The position numbers and the translations under genes are program-made. DNA of 64,000 bases from Paralithodes platypus (taxonomy: Eukaryota; Arthropoda; Malacostraca; Decapoda; Lithodidae), in NCBI GenBank assembly GCA_032716605.1, contig CM064512.1, positions 27,519,273 to 27,583,272 on the forward strand, written 5' to 3'. Positions within the stretch are counted from its first letter, which is position 1, and each line of letters starts with the position of its first letter. Below are positions 1-10,689 of this stretch, one piece after another. Under the pieces are notes generated by a model, which saw only the letters and a program-made list of their open reading frames with translations, had not been told where the DNA came from and searched no databases.

Positions 1-349
1 GGAAACATTTTTGTGTATGCAGATCCTCGAGATGATCTGCAAGGGTGAAGGGCAGATTATGCTCGGCCAGAAAACATGCCAATAATATGGTGGCATATCC
101 GATGCCACTAAGAGTCGGTCTTGTTCCTAGGGGTGCCTCAGGTGGAGTAGGCACCTCCCTAGCCCTGCTTTCATTGGTAGTATGCACCTTTGTCTTCTTG
201 TGCCTCCGTAGTGTCGTGATCTCTGCACCCACTGGCCTCTTGCAGGTACGGCAGTATTCCTTTGACAAATCACCTTCCATCCTGGCTAACCACGGTTGGA
301 ATTCTGGAATTTGTAGCCACGTATCCCTGAAGGTACCCTTCGTGGCCAT
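1..349 (-). CDS. BED-type zinc finger / hAT-like protein, 5' part
   Basis: Reading the minus strand from an ATG at 349 gives 116 open codons to the window edge, so the gene is partial. Near residues 34-59 there is a C-x2-C...H-x5-H finger (YCRTCK ... HKKTKVH) of BED/U1-like type. Further on, FLAEHNLPF...DHLEDL resembles the helix that follows the finger in ZBED5-like and other hAT-derived proteins; the hAT copy at 54 kb has the equivalent FLSEHHLPI. BED fingers bind DNA and are common in hAT transposases and domesticated relatives. No stop or frameshift is seen in the visible part, so this could be a live transposase, a domesticated gene or simply the intact end of a copy. The plus-strand frame over the same bases is its shadow. 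Confidence 0.65.
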   Translation of the reverse strand, partial: MATKGTFRDTWLQIPEFQPWLARMEGDLSKEYCRTCKRPVGAEITTLRRHKKTKVHTTNESRAREVPTPPEAPLGTRPTLSGIGYATILLACFLAEHNLPFTLADHLEDLHTQKCF

Positions 350-970
350 GATGCAAAGCTGTAACAAAGAGTTATCTAATCACTATCTGATTATTTGTAC
401 ATACAAAAATAGTTAGTTACTGAATTAGGCGGGTGAGTAACCGCAAATCAAAATTTGTGGAACATCAAATTTTAAAATAAAGTGCAGCTATTAATATTTA
501 CAGAGAGAGACAAAAAGGGAGCTTCCGTTCCAAACTAACACGTAATTATACTGAAAATAGATTTGGTGTCAAATGCATTCCAACATACCAATATATATTA
601 ACGAGGAAACCCTCATATCTCGAGATTATAACTTTCCGTAACTGGTGATCCTATTATGTTTGTATGGGATTATTGATTTATCACCACAAACCAAAATACA
701 TACCTCTGCCGGTGCACAATAGACAGGGGAGCCACCTTTCCTAACACCAAAAAGAAGAGGGACAGGTGGGCACTGCAAGAAAGCAAAGCAAATATGTAAA
801 CAATAGCCTAGGCACCAATATATTACCTTGTATGTGATGAAACCAATAATATTTCAGTTTCGGACGATACAACACTTGTATAGATTATAGCGATTTATAT
901 ACAATTGCATGTCTATGACATTATGTTTCTACTTTAACATTTACGTAACAAAGTACATGCATTCTAATGC
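350..970. other. AT-rich sequence without recognised features
   Basis: No coding frame, tRNA or repeat that I recognise. It lies upstream of the minus-strand BED-finger start at 349 and so may hold its promoter, but I see no convincing core element. Confidence 0.4.
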
Positions 971-1435
971 ACAGATTTATACTGGAATTCACGTGAGGAA
1001 AGCCTCAATATTCTAGGTATCTCATTTTCTTCTGGGCTTTCTTGGAATGACCAAATTACTTCTCTTGACAAAACAGCTTGACAAAAGCTATGTGTGCTCA
1101 ACCACCAGTTTTTCACCCCCGCAGAGCTTCTTGCCCTGTACAAGGGCATGTTTCATCCTTGTATCGAGTATTGTTCGCAGGTGTGGGGTGGTTCCCCTCA
1201 TACAACACCGATAGAAAAAGTAGAGAAAAAAGCATTTCGTTTGATCAATTCAAACTTCAATATTACCATGAGTTACGGACAAATTGAAATTAATTTGATA
1301 AAAGTCTCACCAAGATATATTTCGGGTTCATAAAAAAGCTTCGGCTTAATGGACCCCAGCTTCTCCAATTATATTTATAAGAATCACGACAATTGTATGT
1401 ATATGTATCTGGATGCAACAATATAAATCTGTATC

Positions 1436-1468
<33 letters not shown>

Positions 1469-1815
1469 ATTCACGTCCATGTATACTTACTAACTCTATG
1501 CAATCTCGCTGTACACGCCTGGATGTTGGATCTCTCTCACTATTCCACCGTTATTATATGATCAGTGTTCTTCAGAGCTTGGCAGTATGTCCCACCACCA
1601 CTGCAAACAGTGGGTGGCACTCACCTATCCATGCAATACCACCCATATTCAGTCCAGTTTTTCTATTCCAGGAGTAAATCATTATTCCCAATAATTTTTC
1701 TATTCAACAGGTAAACTCTGGAACTTTATCCCTCATTCTGTCTTTCCCTCATCCTATGACTTGGACTGCTTCAAGCTCTGTGTCCAGGCACTTTGACTCG
1801 AAGGTCCCTTGATAT
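971..1815 (+). pseudogene. Jockey-like LINE reverse transcriptase, C-terminal fragment
   Basis: The frame contains LNILGISFSSGLSW, then LLALYKGMFHPCIEYCSQVWGGS and KAFRLINS. It resumes after an insertion with RLDVGSLSLFHRYY and reads on towards a typical C-terminal stretch. These are the thumb and post-RT motifs of Jockey-type non-LTR retrotransposons common in decapods. There is an in-frame TGA near 1078 and the 5' part (endonuclease and RT palm) is absent, so this is a dead 5'-truncated copy. A poly(A) retroelement at 1253-1467 splits it between LINS and the following codons. Confidence 0.7.
1253..1467 (+). mobile_element. Short retroposed insertion with 29-A tail
   Basis: About 185 bp of non-coding sequence followed by a run of 29 A (1438-1466) interrupts the Jockey-like frame. 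AATTCA occurs directly before (1247-1252) and after (1468-1473) the insert, fitting a short target-site duplication. Removing the insert and one repeat rejoins the LINE frame at LINS. A SINE or 5'-truncated LINE 3' end would both fit; I do not recognise the family. Confidence 0.6.
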
Positions 1816-1960
1816 TGGCTCTGTCACTCTTTGAACCACGGGGGAGTCACTTGCTACAGGCAACTTTGCATTTTGTCTCCCTCCTACATATAGAACAAAA
1901 ATATGGGATTGGCTTCTCTCCCGTGAATTCTAGTTAGTAAATCTACATAATTTCACACAT

Positions 1961-2040
1961 AAGTACTGGAGGGTAGGTATAACTTGTTGCAAACCGTAAG
2001 TACTGGAGGGTAGGTATAACTTGTTGCAAACCGTAAGTAC
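1961..2040. repeat. 37-bp tandem repeat, 2.2 copies
   Basis: The unit starting AAGTACTGGAGGGTAGG is present at 1961-1997 and again, identically, at 1998-2034, followed by six bases of a third copy. Perfect identity points to a recent slippage or duplication. Confidence 0.85.
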
Positions 2041-2096
2041 ATAATATTCCATAAGCTGAACAAATGGTGAAATATTTCGTTATTTTGTCTACACAC

Positions 2097-2322
2097 GTAT
2101 GGAAAGCGAGAGAATGACTAAGAGGGTGTACGAGAGCGAGGTGGAGGGACAGAGGAAGAGGTAGACCGAAAGAAAGGTGGAAGGATGGAGTGAGGAAGTA
2201 TATAAACAAAGGCGGTGCTGGTTGGGGGGAGGAGCGTCGACTGACTGGGGACAGAGGTGCATGGGGGGCGGTTCGTTCGTGGCCACACCTTCGGGGATCA
2301 CAGCGTCGGGTAATAGATAGAT
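2097..2322 (+). mobile_element. RTE-like LINE family A, 3' end
   Basis: This stretch is nearly identical to 48457-48683, the 3' end of LINE A inside Gypsy G3. It starts at the codons for RMESERMTK and ends with the short tail (TAGA)n. Small indels break the frame (for example around 2155-2165). It is a strongly 5'-truncated insertion. Tails of short tandem repeats rather than poly(A) are usual in RTE-group elements. Confidence 0.8.
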
Positions 2323-2908
2323 AGACGTAATATTTGATTACTATATTTATCAAGTCTACTGAAATGTCCGGAACAGAAGTATTACCTATAACAAATTTAA
2401 ACAGAACTAATATGTATAATACATTATATTCACGGTATATCACCGCATATTACTTAAATGTCATCCCTATTCATCTTAAAACAGAAAATGTACCATTACT
2501 ATTTATCAATACATTGAAAATGTACCTATCAAAGGGCACAATAGTGTGATAACACATGACAAATAATTCGCAACAAACACCTGATATTAATCCAATAATC
2601 ACCACAAGACTTACCATATACCACTGTATAATGAAGAGGAAATGATCCGGCCTCAAGCTCGTCAGACACAGGCGATGGTACACTTCCATATCCAACCGGT
2701 GCTAAGGTAGGAATGACGTCCAGGAACACATCAGCTTTTGACATTACTTCTTGCTACATCATCGTAACTCACAATTGTGCTCATTAACATTTGTGATAAT
2801 GAAAGGAATAAATAAAATCACCTCCACACTTATATATTATTATTGTATAATTTATTAAACATCATAAACCGTCTTGTTAAGGAAAATCGGAAGAATTCCG
2901 GAGTGACG
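2323..2908. other. No recognised feature
   Basis: AT-rich sequence between two LINE A fragments. Short open frames on both strands show no family resemblance. Confidence 0.4.
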
Positions 2909-2989
2909 TCATAATATTCCTTTGACGTCATCGACGCCATGTTTTTTCCGAGCTAGCAGACGAAACACTACCAAACGGCAGCCCTGCTG

Positions 2990-4195
2990 TATACAGTAAA
3001 CCACCACGAGGACATCACACACCCGTTTCAACCCAACATTCAGATCAAAGAACTCGCTTTGCTCATTCTCCAGATGTACTGCCGCCTTTGCACCCTCATA
3101 CATGTTCTTCATTGCTTTCAGCAACTTGCCATCTACTCTGTATATTCTAAGTACTTTCCACATACCTTCTCTATCCACTCTGTCATAGGCCTTCTCCAAG
3201 TCCATAAAGGAAACGTACAGCTTTTGTTGCTCCTCCAGATATTTCTCCATAACACATTTCAGAGTAAAAATCTGATCTACACATCCTCTTCCCTCTCTAA
3301 ACCCACCCTGCTTGTCACCTATCCATTTGTCCGTTCTCGCTCTCACTCCCTCAATCACTACTCTACTACGCTTACAAGACATATTCCTCGGCGGTTACCA
3401 CACACTCAGGTGCACTCCCTTTCTCCCATGCTAGTTTGCAAATTTTCCATACCCATTCCATCAGTATCTCACCAACATACCTGCAGCATTTCCCCACACA
3501 CTCCATCTATTCCTGGTGTTTCCCCAACTTCACTCTTTTCATGGTTTCACACATTCTGACCTGATCCCCACCTCCTCCTCCACCGCTTTTCTTCTCCCTC
3601 CCATACCCCATCCAACTATGTTTGCTGGCACTTTATTCCTTACACTCAGCAATTCATTGAAGTACTCCCTCCATCTTTCGACTTTCTCTTACTTCTCGGC
3701 TAGCACTCGCCCATTCTTATCTTTCAGACCCTTACTGTTTCCCTTGTTACCTTCCCTAACTTTCTTCAATTCTTCCCAGAATAGTTTCTTACACTCCCTA
3801 CAATTTACACTCAGATTCCTTCCAAATTCCTCATCTACTCTTATCTTACTTTCCTTCACTGAGCTCCTTTTCTCCAAGTACCTCGCTCTTTTCTGGCTCT
3901 CCAAATCTTCATTCCCTCTACTGTACTACCCAACCACTTTCTATAAGCTTTCTTCTTGTCTTCCACAGGTATGTTTACCTCTTCTGTCCACCATGCTGTA
4001 CCCTTCTCTCCCCTCCCTCTTCTCCTTACTCTACACATCTCCTCACATGCTGCACAGATCTCTTCATTAAACACTTTGCTCACCTTCTCCATACCTTCCA
4101 GGTCAAATCTACCTAGTCGTCTTTCTACTGCTCTCCTGAACTCTTCCTTGATTTCCCCCTCCTGCAACCTAACCTGCAACCTAACTAAATTTATC
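2990..4195 (-). pseudogene. RTE-like LINE family A, internal RT fragment
   Basis: Read on the minus strand from 4195 down, it begins with the linker region (VERRLGRFDLEGME, GTAWWTEEV, KKLFWEELKKVREG). It reaches the RT palm with GGFREGRGCVDQIF and FMDLEKAYDRVDREGMWK, then ENEQSEFFDLNVGLK. The last motif is shared with the copy at 47695. The catalytic YADD region is lost, since the frame turns into unrelated sequence after LKRVCDV. Part of the finger region between about 3400 and 3700 is deleted or scrambled. It abuts the BovB-like copy at 4.25 kb. Retrotransposition-incompetent relic. Confidence 0.75.
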
Positions 4196-4703
4196 TTAAA
4201 TTTGGTGTCATTAGGTACTGATACCGGTAAATTTCCTAATTATTTTCTTAAGTATTCTGAACAAGTCCGAAACTCAATGCGGGCTTACGTTGCGGTGTCG
4301 CTTAGCTGCACTCACTCTCCAACTCCATTCCCGTGCGTCTCTTCAGGCGAGTTCCCAAGCCGTGATTCAGTCCACCCCAAGCAGCCCACAACATGAATGA
4401 TTGTCTTTTCTTAACCATGAATCACATGGTCTTTGCCGAGGTATTCTCCACTCAAGGTTGTCACCCACCAAAACCACCGCATGAGCAGGGTTGACTTCAA
4501 GGGAGTTGGGCCTTGTGCCCATATAGCCAAAGCTGGCGTTCATGGATTACGCATCAAGAATATCTTGAGTAAGTTTGAGAGTATGTGCTGGTATGATATG
4601 TGGTCGTACCAGCGGTACCCCATGATCATGCGTAAACACTTGGTACCAAAGAAGCAAATGCGTCTTTCCAAATGACCGTTAAGTGTCCATGTCTTGCAAC
4701 CAT

Positions 4704-5097
4704 ATATAGTCCTTCTATTTTGTAAAAGCCGTTTGGGCGTTGTCAGGTCAGGTATCTGATAAAGGCAGACTTGCCAAATCTTAAATTCTTAATAACAAAT
4801 CTCACATTTTAAGCTATTAACAACTTAGAAAGGGGTTATCAATACTCTGTATAGATTAAATAAAATAAAAGCTGTATGGTTTTAAGAATGTGAATTTTTT
4901 TTAAGGATAAATGCAAATAATTTGTATAAAAATTGCAACGTGTCTTAGGCGATGTTGCTACCGGTAAATGGATTGACCTGACCTAGGGTACGAGTGTACC
5001 CGAGAAAGTGTCCCATTCATAAGCGGTCTGGTTACCCTAAACGTGACAATTCTGCCTTTATCTGATGCCCCAAGTGGACCTAATAAAATAGAAGGAC
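4704..5097. mobile_element. Inverted-repeat MITE inside the BovB copy
   Basis: The left end (TATAGTCCTTCTATTTTGT ... CTGATAAAGGCAGA) is matched in inverted orientation at 5047-5097 (TCTGCCTTTATCTGAT ... AATAGAAGGACTATA). The arms are about 50-65 bp and imperfect, the interior about 270 bp and non-coding. The flanking LINE frame continues on both sides (VLPVLL before, YGCKTWTL after), so it interrupts the LINE. TA dinucleotides at both borders suggest a Tc1/mariner-type target. Confidence 0.6.
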
Positions 5098-5867
5098 TAT
5101 AGCAAGACAGGGAGCACCAGTGTTTTGAAGATCCTCAAATTAATCCTTCTGCACATGTATCGCAATAACCATATAAACTTGTTGAGAGAATCCATAACAC
5201 TGCATGCTTGGCCGATGCGATGGACATCGTGGCCTGATCCAAACACCATTATGAATCTCCCTACCAAAATAAGTTAATGTATCTAAGACTTCTACATTCT
5301 CGCCACATGCTTGTACAGACTGTACTGCTTCGCCCAACAAGTCACTGAAAGATTAAACTTTAGTCTTAGACCAAGAGACCCTTAGACCGAGGGGCTCCGA
5401 CTCCTCAGGTAGTGATTCAAGAGCTAGTATGAGAATCTCAAGCGACTCTACCAAAATCACTGCATCATCAGAAATGTCTAAGGTCAGTGATCTTAATATT
5501 GTCGATCGATGCTTCAGTATTAACCATGACTAATTGTCCGGCCCATTATTTAATCCAGACAAGTGTTGAAAAGTGAGGGTGCCAGAACACATCCCTGCCT
5601 CACTCCTGAGTTTACATTGAAAACGGAGGAGGCCTACTAACCACACTTGACGCCAGTTCATGTAGGAAGTTCGAACACCAGATCGGTAATCACTGCTGGT
5701 ATCCTATGAAGTCTGTTTAGGAACCTCAATTTTACACCATGCTAATTTTTCTAACTCTACAACTACTGTACTTTTATATGACTATTTACAATTCAACCTA
5801 TACACCTAAACTTTGTTAGATACAGTTCGAAATGGTCCCCCACAATGTTTTTGTGGAGTGACCACCA

Positions 5868-5940
5868 GGACGGTCCAGGATTCGAACCCGGGTCTCCATG
5901 CTCACTAGGGGAACACTCACCACTAGACCAACAAAAGTAC
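5868..5940 (-). mobile_element. tRNA-like (SINE head) sequence in the BovB copy
   Basis: On the minus strand TGGTCTAGTGGTGAG (5930-5916) matches a polymerase III A box of the tRNA-Asp/Glu type. GGGTTCGAATCC, ending at 5878, matches a B box, with about 30 bases between. Acceptor-stem pairing is poor, so this is better called a tRNA-derived SINE or tRNA pseudogene than a working tRNA. It sits inside a LINE frame, supporting retroposition. Confidence 0.5.
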
Positions 5941-6800
5941 AGTACTCCACTTGGGCTGAATGCTCAAGTGATTTTCTGCATTGTATTTCCATTGAAGTAG
6001 TTGCCAAAACTGCTGGCATTACAAGGGAGAGGTTCTCACAGTGCTTCCTGATGCACTGAGTCAAATGCCTTTTTGAGATCGACAAATAGACTGCAAGCAA
6101 CCCCTCTTGAAACTCAAGCTGGCGTTCCACAAGGACCTGGAGTGCCAGGATTTGGTCAATCGTTGACTTCTTGGGTGTGAAAGCAGATTTCTCATGTCTC
6201 TGACTTTTAGGAGGGGACTCCGAATTTGTCTCAGTAGTATATGAGCCAAAAATGGCCTAGCACTCTAAGCAGCATGACCCCACAGTAGTTATTGCAGTCC
6301 TGTTGGTCCCATTTTCCTTTCCAGATAGGGATGATCAAGCCCCTTTTCCAGTCAAGAGGAATGGTACCAGTTTGCCAGACAGCAGACAAGACTGCATGCA
6401 ACTCAATGGATCAAAGCCACGACCCCGGCTTTCAATAGTTCTCTAGATAGGCCAGATATCAGGAGCCTTCCCACCCTCATCCTAACCACAGCCTCACCTC
6501 CGTAAAGGAGGGCGAGTCTTTGTTGATTGGAGGATCTGGAACCAATGCCTGTTCATTTACTGGTTTAAATTGTTACCACAGTTACCCACAGAACTTCTGT
6601 TCCTCTCTGTGAATTTATATATGGAAATATAATGCATATGATTGAATTAAGAGTGTAGTTTCTTATGTAGTGATTAACTCATCTGATTAGTCAACTAATG
6701 ATAAGAAAAACCACACTTGCAATTCATTCTTACTAATTTTACTTTCATATCTTAGATTAAAACAAAGAACAGAACTTAACTGAGCAACTGTGCAACTGCT

Positions 6801-7246
6801 TTAACCCGTACAGCCCCAGCGACGCGCCTGACGCGTCGGCGATGTATGTAACGCACAGCCCCAGAGACGCACCTGGCGCGTCACCCTAATTGCGCCGACC
6901 GTAACCTCAGGTGTAGCCACTCAAGAGGGCTCAGATTTGTATGGGAACTGTGTACGTATCCCACGCAACCGTGCCGATGGTTGAAAACTCTCAAAGTCCA
7001 CGTGCGTACGCGTGAGCGCGCAATAACCTGGTTTTTTGGGGTAATTGCCTTCAATTTTTTACTCTTGTAAAATACGTTTTCGGGGGCTCTGTAGGACCAT
7101 TCTTTAAGCTTTTTGAGCGGTTTTTCGTGGTTTTTCCTTCATTCCTAACCCATTCGCTATTGTTTCTGGAATAAAACCATTTTTTGAAAACCGGCCGGGT
7201 TCTGGTGAACAAACATTACAAAACTAGCCGGGGCTGGACGGGTTAA
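6801..7246 (+). mobile_element. TTAA-flanked MITE family T1, copy 1
   Basis: A 438-bp element is bounded by TTAA at 6801-6804 and 7243-7246. It starts CCCGTACAGCCCCAGCG and ends, read from the other strand, CCCGTCCAGCCCCGGC, giving imperfect terminal inverted repeats of about 19 bp. No transposase frame is present. TTAA targets and ends starting CCC fit non-autonomous piggyBac-type transposons. GACGCG motifs recur beside the left end. Copies 2 and 3 are at 7897 and 33617. Confidence 0.85.
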
Positions 7247-7741
7247 GTGCTTAACCCAATGGGCCCTACAATCATTACCATCCGATGTGATTATGCCATT
7301 CAAACCAAGCTCAAAAAACCATGGTAGAAGTCTGAAAGACTGGGGAAATTGTCTGAAAGATGGTATAAAGATATTTCTCTCTTTTTGAAAGAAAGAGTCA
7401 ATGTCCGGACTATCACTTTGATTTTTGTCAAGCAAAGAACATGAAAAACTGAGGTGAGGATTGTATTTTTTTAATTTCCAGACTGGGTGGCTCTACAGTA
7501 CTGTACTGTATTTAGTATTTGTTTTTTCCCTTGAGAATAATATTACCAATACTGTCATTATCAAGTACTGGTATGTAACAGTTATACATGTTACCTTTCT
7601 ACTCTAACCTAACCTACTGTAAAATGGAATAGACTTGGTTAGATTCATTACTGGTTGAATTTCCATCATAATTCAATTTCCATTGTTGCACGATTCATTT
7701 TATTATCGGTTCCTAATACAGTATTAACCAATATGGTTGTT
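7247..7741. other. Intergenic, no recognised feature
   Basis: Non-coding sequence between T1 copy 1 and the LINE tail. It includes a short TCTAACCTAACCTACTG tract. I see no gene, tRNA or inverted repeat. Confidence 0.4.
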
Positions 7742-8612
7742 GATGTTGTTGTTGTCGTTCCCTAAGCTGCCTGGCCGGACAGCCCATAGTACCTAAGGAA
7801 GGCCATGGGACGGGGCTTTCTCACAGGGCTCTCAAGGAGTGTAGATTATGTTGTTGGTGTAAGTGATTGTGTGAAATGCAGTCTTCTACAATGTGTTTAA
7901 CCCGTCCAGCCCCGGCTAGTTTTGAAATGTTTGTTCACCAGAACCCAGCCGGTTTTCAAAAAATGGTTTTATTCCAGAAACAATAGCGAATGGGTTAGGA
8001 ATGAAGAAAAAACCACGAAAAACCGCTCAAAAAGCTTAAAGAATGGTCCTACAGAGCCCCCGAAAACGTATTTTACAAGAGTAAAAAATTGAAGGCAATT
8101 ACCCCAAAAAAACAGGTTATTGCGCGCTCAACCGCACGCACGTGGACTTTGAGAGTTTTCAACATCGGCACGGTTGCGTGGGATACGTACACAGTTCCCA
8201 TACAAATCTGAGCCCTCTTGAGTGGCTACACCTGAGGTTACGGTCGGCGCAATTAGGGTGACGCGCCAGGCGCGTCTCTGGGGCTGTGCGTTACATACAT
8301 CGCCGACGCGTCAGGCGCGTTGCTGGGGCTGTACGGGTTAATGGTATGGGGGCTGTGTATGTGTGAAATGCAGTCTTCTACAATGTGTTTAATGGTATGG
8401 GGTGCTGTGTTACAACCCGGGCAGATGTCGTCGACGGAGTCGTTCAGTCTCTTCTGATAGCTCAGAAGAGCTGGATGGTGCCCACATCTCAACCTGGCGA
8501 GGTAGACTCTGTCCTCGTGAGGAAGGGAGGATTCAGAAGGATGGATTTCGGGAGGTCGTGCCTGCAGATGCGTGTTGTCTAAGAGTGATTGGATGGAACG
8601 GCGAGAGATAGG
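7742..8612 (-). pseudogene. LINE 3' end with RNase H-type zinc-binding tail
   Basis: The minus frame from about 8612 reads SLLDNTHLQARPPEIH, then RVYLARLRCGHHPALLSY, CPGCNTAPHTIKHIVEDC and, after an interruption, a C-terminal GLSGQAA ending in a stop. It is followed by an ACAACAACA-type tail near 7742. The RHHPAL-type motif and the C-x2-C...H...C module close the ORF2 of RNase H-bearing LINEs (Jockey/I group). The segment coding HTIKHIVEDC is present twice in tandem (8341-8402 and 7861-7900). T1 copy 2 sits exactly in one of these copies. Confidence 0.7.
7897..8341 (-). mobile_element. TTAA-flanked MITE family T1, copy 2 (inverted)
   Basis: A 437-bp copy lies in the opposite orientation to copy 1, bounded by TTAA at 7897-7900 and 8338-8341. 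Next to it (8368-8402) is an uninterrupted duplicate of its target, reading ATGTGTTTAATGGTATGGG. This is exactly what remains if the element and one TTAA are removed, so the TTAA duplication is shown by an internal empty site. Interior and TIRs match copy 1 with a few substitutions. Confidence 0.9.
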
Positions 8613-8616
8613 AGGG

Positions 8617-9103
8617 GATGATGTAGTTCCCGGGCGTACGGTAGTCATTTTTACATAGGGCGATCGCCGCGGTCAACTTCGCGTCTATTTTGACGGCGAT
8701 TTTTTTCTGTTATTTGCCCCCTGCTGGGAATATATATAATGATGACAATATGTCATAAGGGGGTGAGGGTTTGCCCCCCCTCAACATATTATTGTATCCA
8801 ATGGCATTCAAAATAGATGGCAACTTGACTGCAATCGGCCGCCGCCTCCCCCGCCGCCGTCATGTTTACATTTGTCGATCGCCATGGTTTAGTTCGCGTC
8901 TATTTTGATGGCGATTTTTTCGGTTATTTGCCCCCTGCTGGTAATATAGTATATATGATGATGTCAATATGTCATGGGGGGGGGGGGGCCCTCAACATAT
9001 TGTATCGCAAGACAGTCAAAATAGACGGGAACAAGATGGCAAGCGTCCGACGCCACTCCGGGTAGTGTAAACAAGGCTGGAGATACACCCGGGAACTACA
9101 TCC
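8617..9103. mobile_element. MITE family M2, copy 1
   Basis: The ends GGATGATGTAGTTCCCGGG (8617) and CCCGGGAACTACATCC (9087-9102) are inverted. Inside are two related modules with the phrases TCTATTTTGACGGCGATT, TTTGCCCCCTGCTGG and TCAACATATTG. A G-run occurs near 8980. No transposase frame. Related copies follow at 9460, 10370 and 10690. Confidence 0.65.
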
Positions 9104-9459
9104 TACCCGATAGGAGTATAGATGTGCTTCTGGATTCTGGTTTAGGGTGGGCAGGGAGGGAAAGATGACAGTATTTGTGTATGATAACGTGTGCTGGGTG
9201 TTGTTTTGATATTTCTTGGTGTCTGAGGGTGTGTTGCCATGTAGTGTAGTGGGTGGTGTTGGTTTGTGGAGACTGCAGCCAGGAATTGAGTAGGCTACCT
9301 CTCAGGTATAGGTGGTCTTTGACTTTGAAAACTTTGTTTTTTTTACTTAAATGATCTGTAGACATTTGTTTCTACCACTGGAAATGCATTTCATGTGCAA
9401 TAGCCTACATAAAGCACTGTAAAAATAAAAACTCTCCCTATTGTTGGCGATAAAAATCA

Positions 9460-9945
9460 GGATGGATGTAGTTTTCGGGCGTACGGTCGTCATGTTTACA
9501 TAGGGCGATTGCTGCCGTAACTTCGCGTCAATTTTGACGGCGATTTTGTTCTGTTATTTGCCCCCTGCTGTCAATATATATGACGATGACAATATGTCAG
9601 GGGGGGAGGGGGTGAGGGGGCAAAGCCCCCCCTCAACATAGTACTGTATCCAATGGCATTACAAATAGACGGGAACATGATAGCAAACGTCCGACGTCAC
9701 CGCCACCGCCATGTTTACATTTGTTGATCGCCATAGTTAAGTTAGCGTCTATTTTGACGGCAATTTTTTTTTGGTTATTTGCCCCCTTCTGGCAATTTAT
9801 ATGATGATGATAATATGTGAATGCCCCCTCAACATATTGTATAGAAAGGCAGTCAAAATAAATGGGAACATGATGGCAAGCGTCCACTACCGCTCCACAT
9901 AGTGTAAACAATGGTGGCGGTACGCCCGCACTTAACATTCTTGCC
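9460..9945. mobile_element. MITE family M2, copy 2
   Basis: Same architecture as copy 1: left end GGATGGATGTAGTTTTCGGGC, internal TTTGACGGCGATTTTG and GCCCCCTGCTG modules, right end with GGCGGTACGCCCGCACTTAACATT inverted. The left and right ends have diverged from each other, so it is an older copy. Described in parts only; no gene inside. Confidence 0.6.
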
Positions 9946-10369
9946 TAAAAATCTTATTAAGCCCCTTACTGGCAAAATAGATGCTGATTTCAATAAGTCA
10001 TGGGGGGGGGGGGGGATAACGCATCCCATCCTGTATCCCGAGGCAAATTTCTTTTTGTTATTTTACTCTGAAAGAACCAGGTTTGATATTGGAAACAGGT
10101 GTCTGAAGTTCCGCATCTAGCCTAGCCTATAAATTTGCGAGTGCAAAACATAACCTAGAGCTCCTAGCCTAACCCTAGGCTATGTCATTGTCACTGATCG
10201 GGATCGGGAAACTATTATTGATAGCCTTTCTAAAACTGGAGGTGGTCTGAAGCTAGAGTCAAGCCACTGCCTAAATGGTAAAATTCCAGTTTTACACACG
10301 GGATGATTTTTACAAGTAGCCTATTTTATATTTGTTTTCCTTGTTTTGATAATTTTTAGGGGTGTCATT

Positions 10370-10603
10370 GGCAAGAATGTAGTTACCGGGTGTACCGCCC
10401 GTCTTGTTTACACTACGCGGACGCTCACCATCATGTTCCCGTCTATTTTGACTGCCTTTGGATACAAAAATATATTACCCTAACCAAACAACCTAACCTA
10501 ACCTAACCTAGTATTATAGATTTATAAGTATTTATTTTATTATAAGTATTTATAGATGATGTATGTTGTATGTTGGTAGTGGTACACCCGGTAACTACAT
10601 CCA
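10370..10603. mobile_element. MITE family M2, copy 3 (internally deleted)
   Basis: Left end AATGTAGTTACCGGGTGTACC (10376) and right end GGTACACCCGGTAACTACAT (10581-10600) are near-perfect inverted repeats. The interior is short and holds a (CCTAA)4 tract and AT-rich sequence in place of the usual modules. Confidence 0.6.
10491..10510. repeat. Telomere-like (ACCTA)4 tract
   Basis: Four exact copies of ACCTA, the complement of the TTAGG unit used at most arthropod telomeres. At 20 bp it is an interstitial micro-tract inside a MITE, not a telomere. Confidence 0.6.
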
Positions 10604-10689
10604 TCCCGTGTCATTTTATGAACCCCGTCGGAAATTGTAAAACAAACATTATCCATCAATCTTAAGACACCATAGCAACAACAAATATT

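Larger units (their letters stand above)
4255..6590 (-). pseudogene. BovB/RTE-like LINE, degenerate RT half
   Basis: The minus strand carries, in order and in several frames: a finger region near 6350 (GKENGTNRTA), the segment around 6070-6250 (STIDQILALQVLVERQLEFQ-type), SGVRQGCVLAPSLFNTCLD near 5600, and a palm region with the ADD motif degraded to LMMQ near 5480. Then come GEAVQSVQACGENVEVLDTLTYFG near 5330, YGCKTWTLNGHLERRI near 4700 and GYRWYDHISYQ near 4620. This is the order of BovB-clade RT in fish and crustaceans. Many stops and frameshifts make it inactive. It is also broken by a MITE (4704-5097) and a tRNA-like insertion (about 5868-5940). Confidence 0.75.

Noticed and set aside
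45..416. Plus-strand open frame of 123 codons
   Set aside because: It starts at GTG and lies antisense to a clear BED-finger frame.
3059..4396. Long plus-strand frames rich in S, L and P
   Set aside because: They are shadows of the minus-strand LINE A and BovB sequences.
5868..5940. Functional tRNA gene
   Set aside because: Acceptor and anticodon stems do not pair convincingly; only the A and B boxes fit.
10491..10510. Telomere or chromosome end
   Set aside because: Only four ACCTA units inside a MITE.
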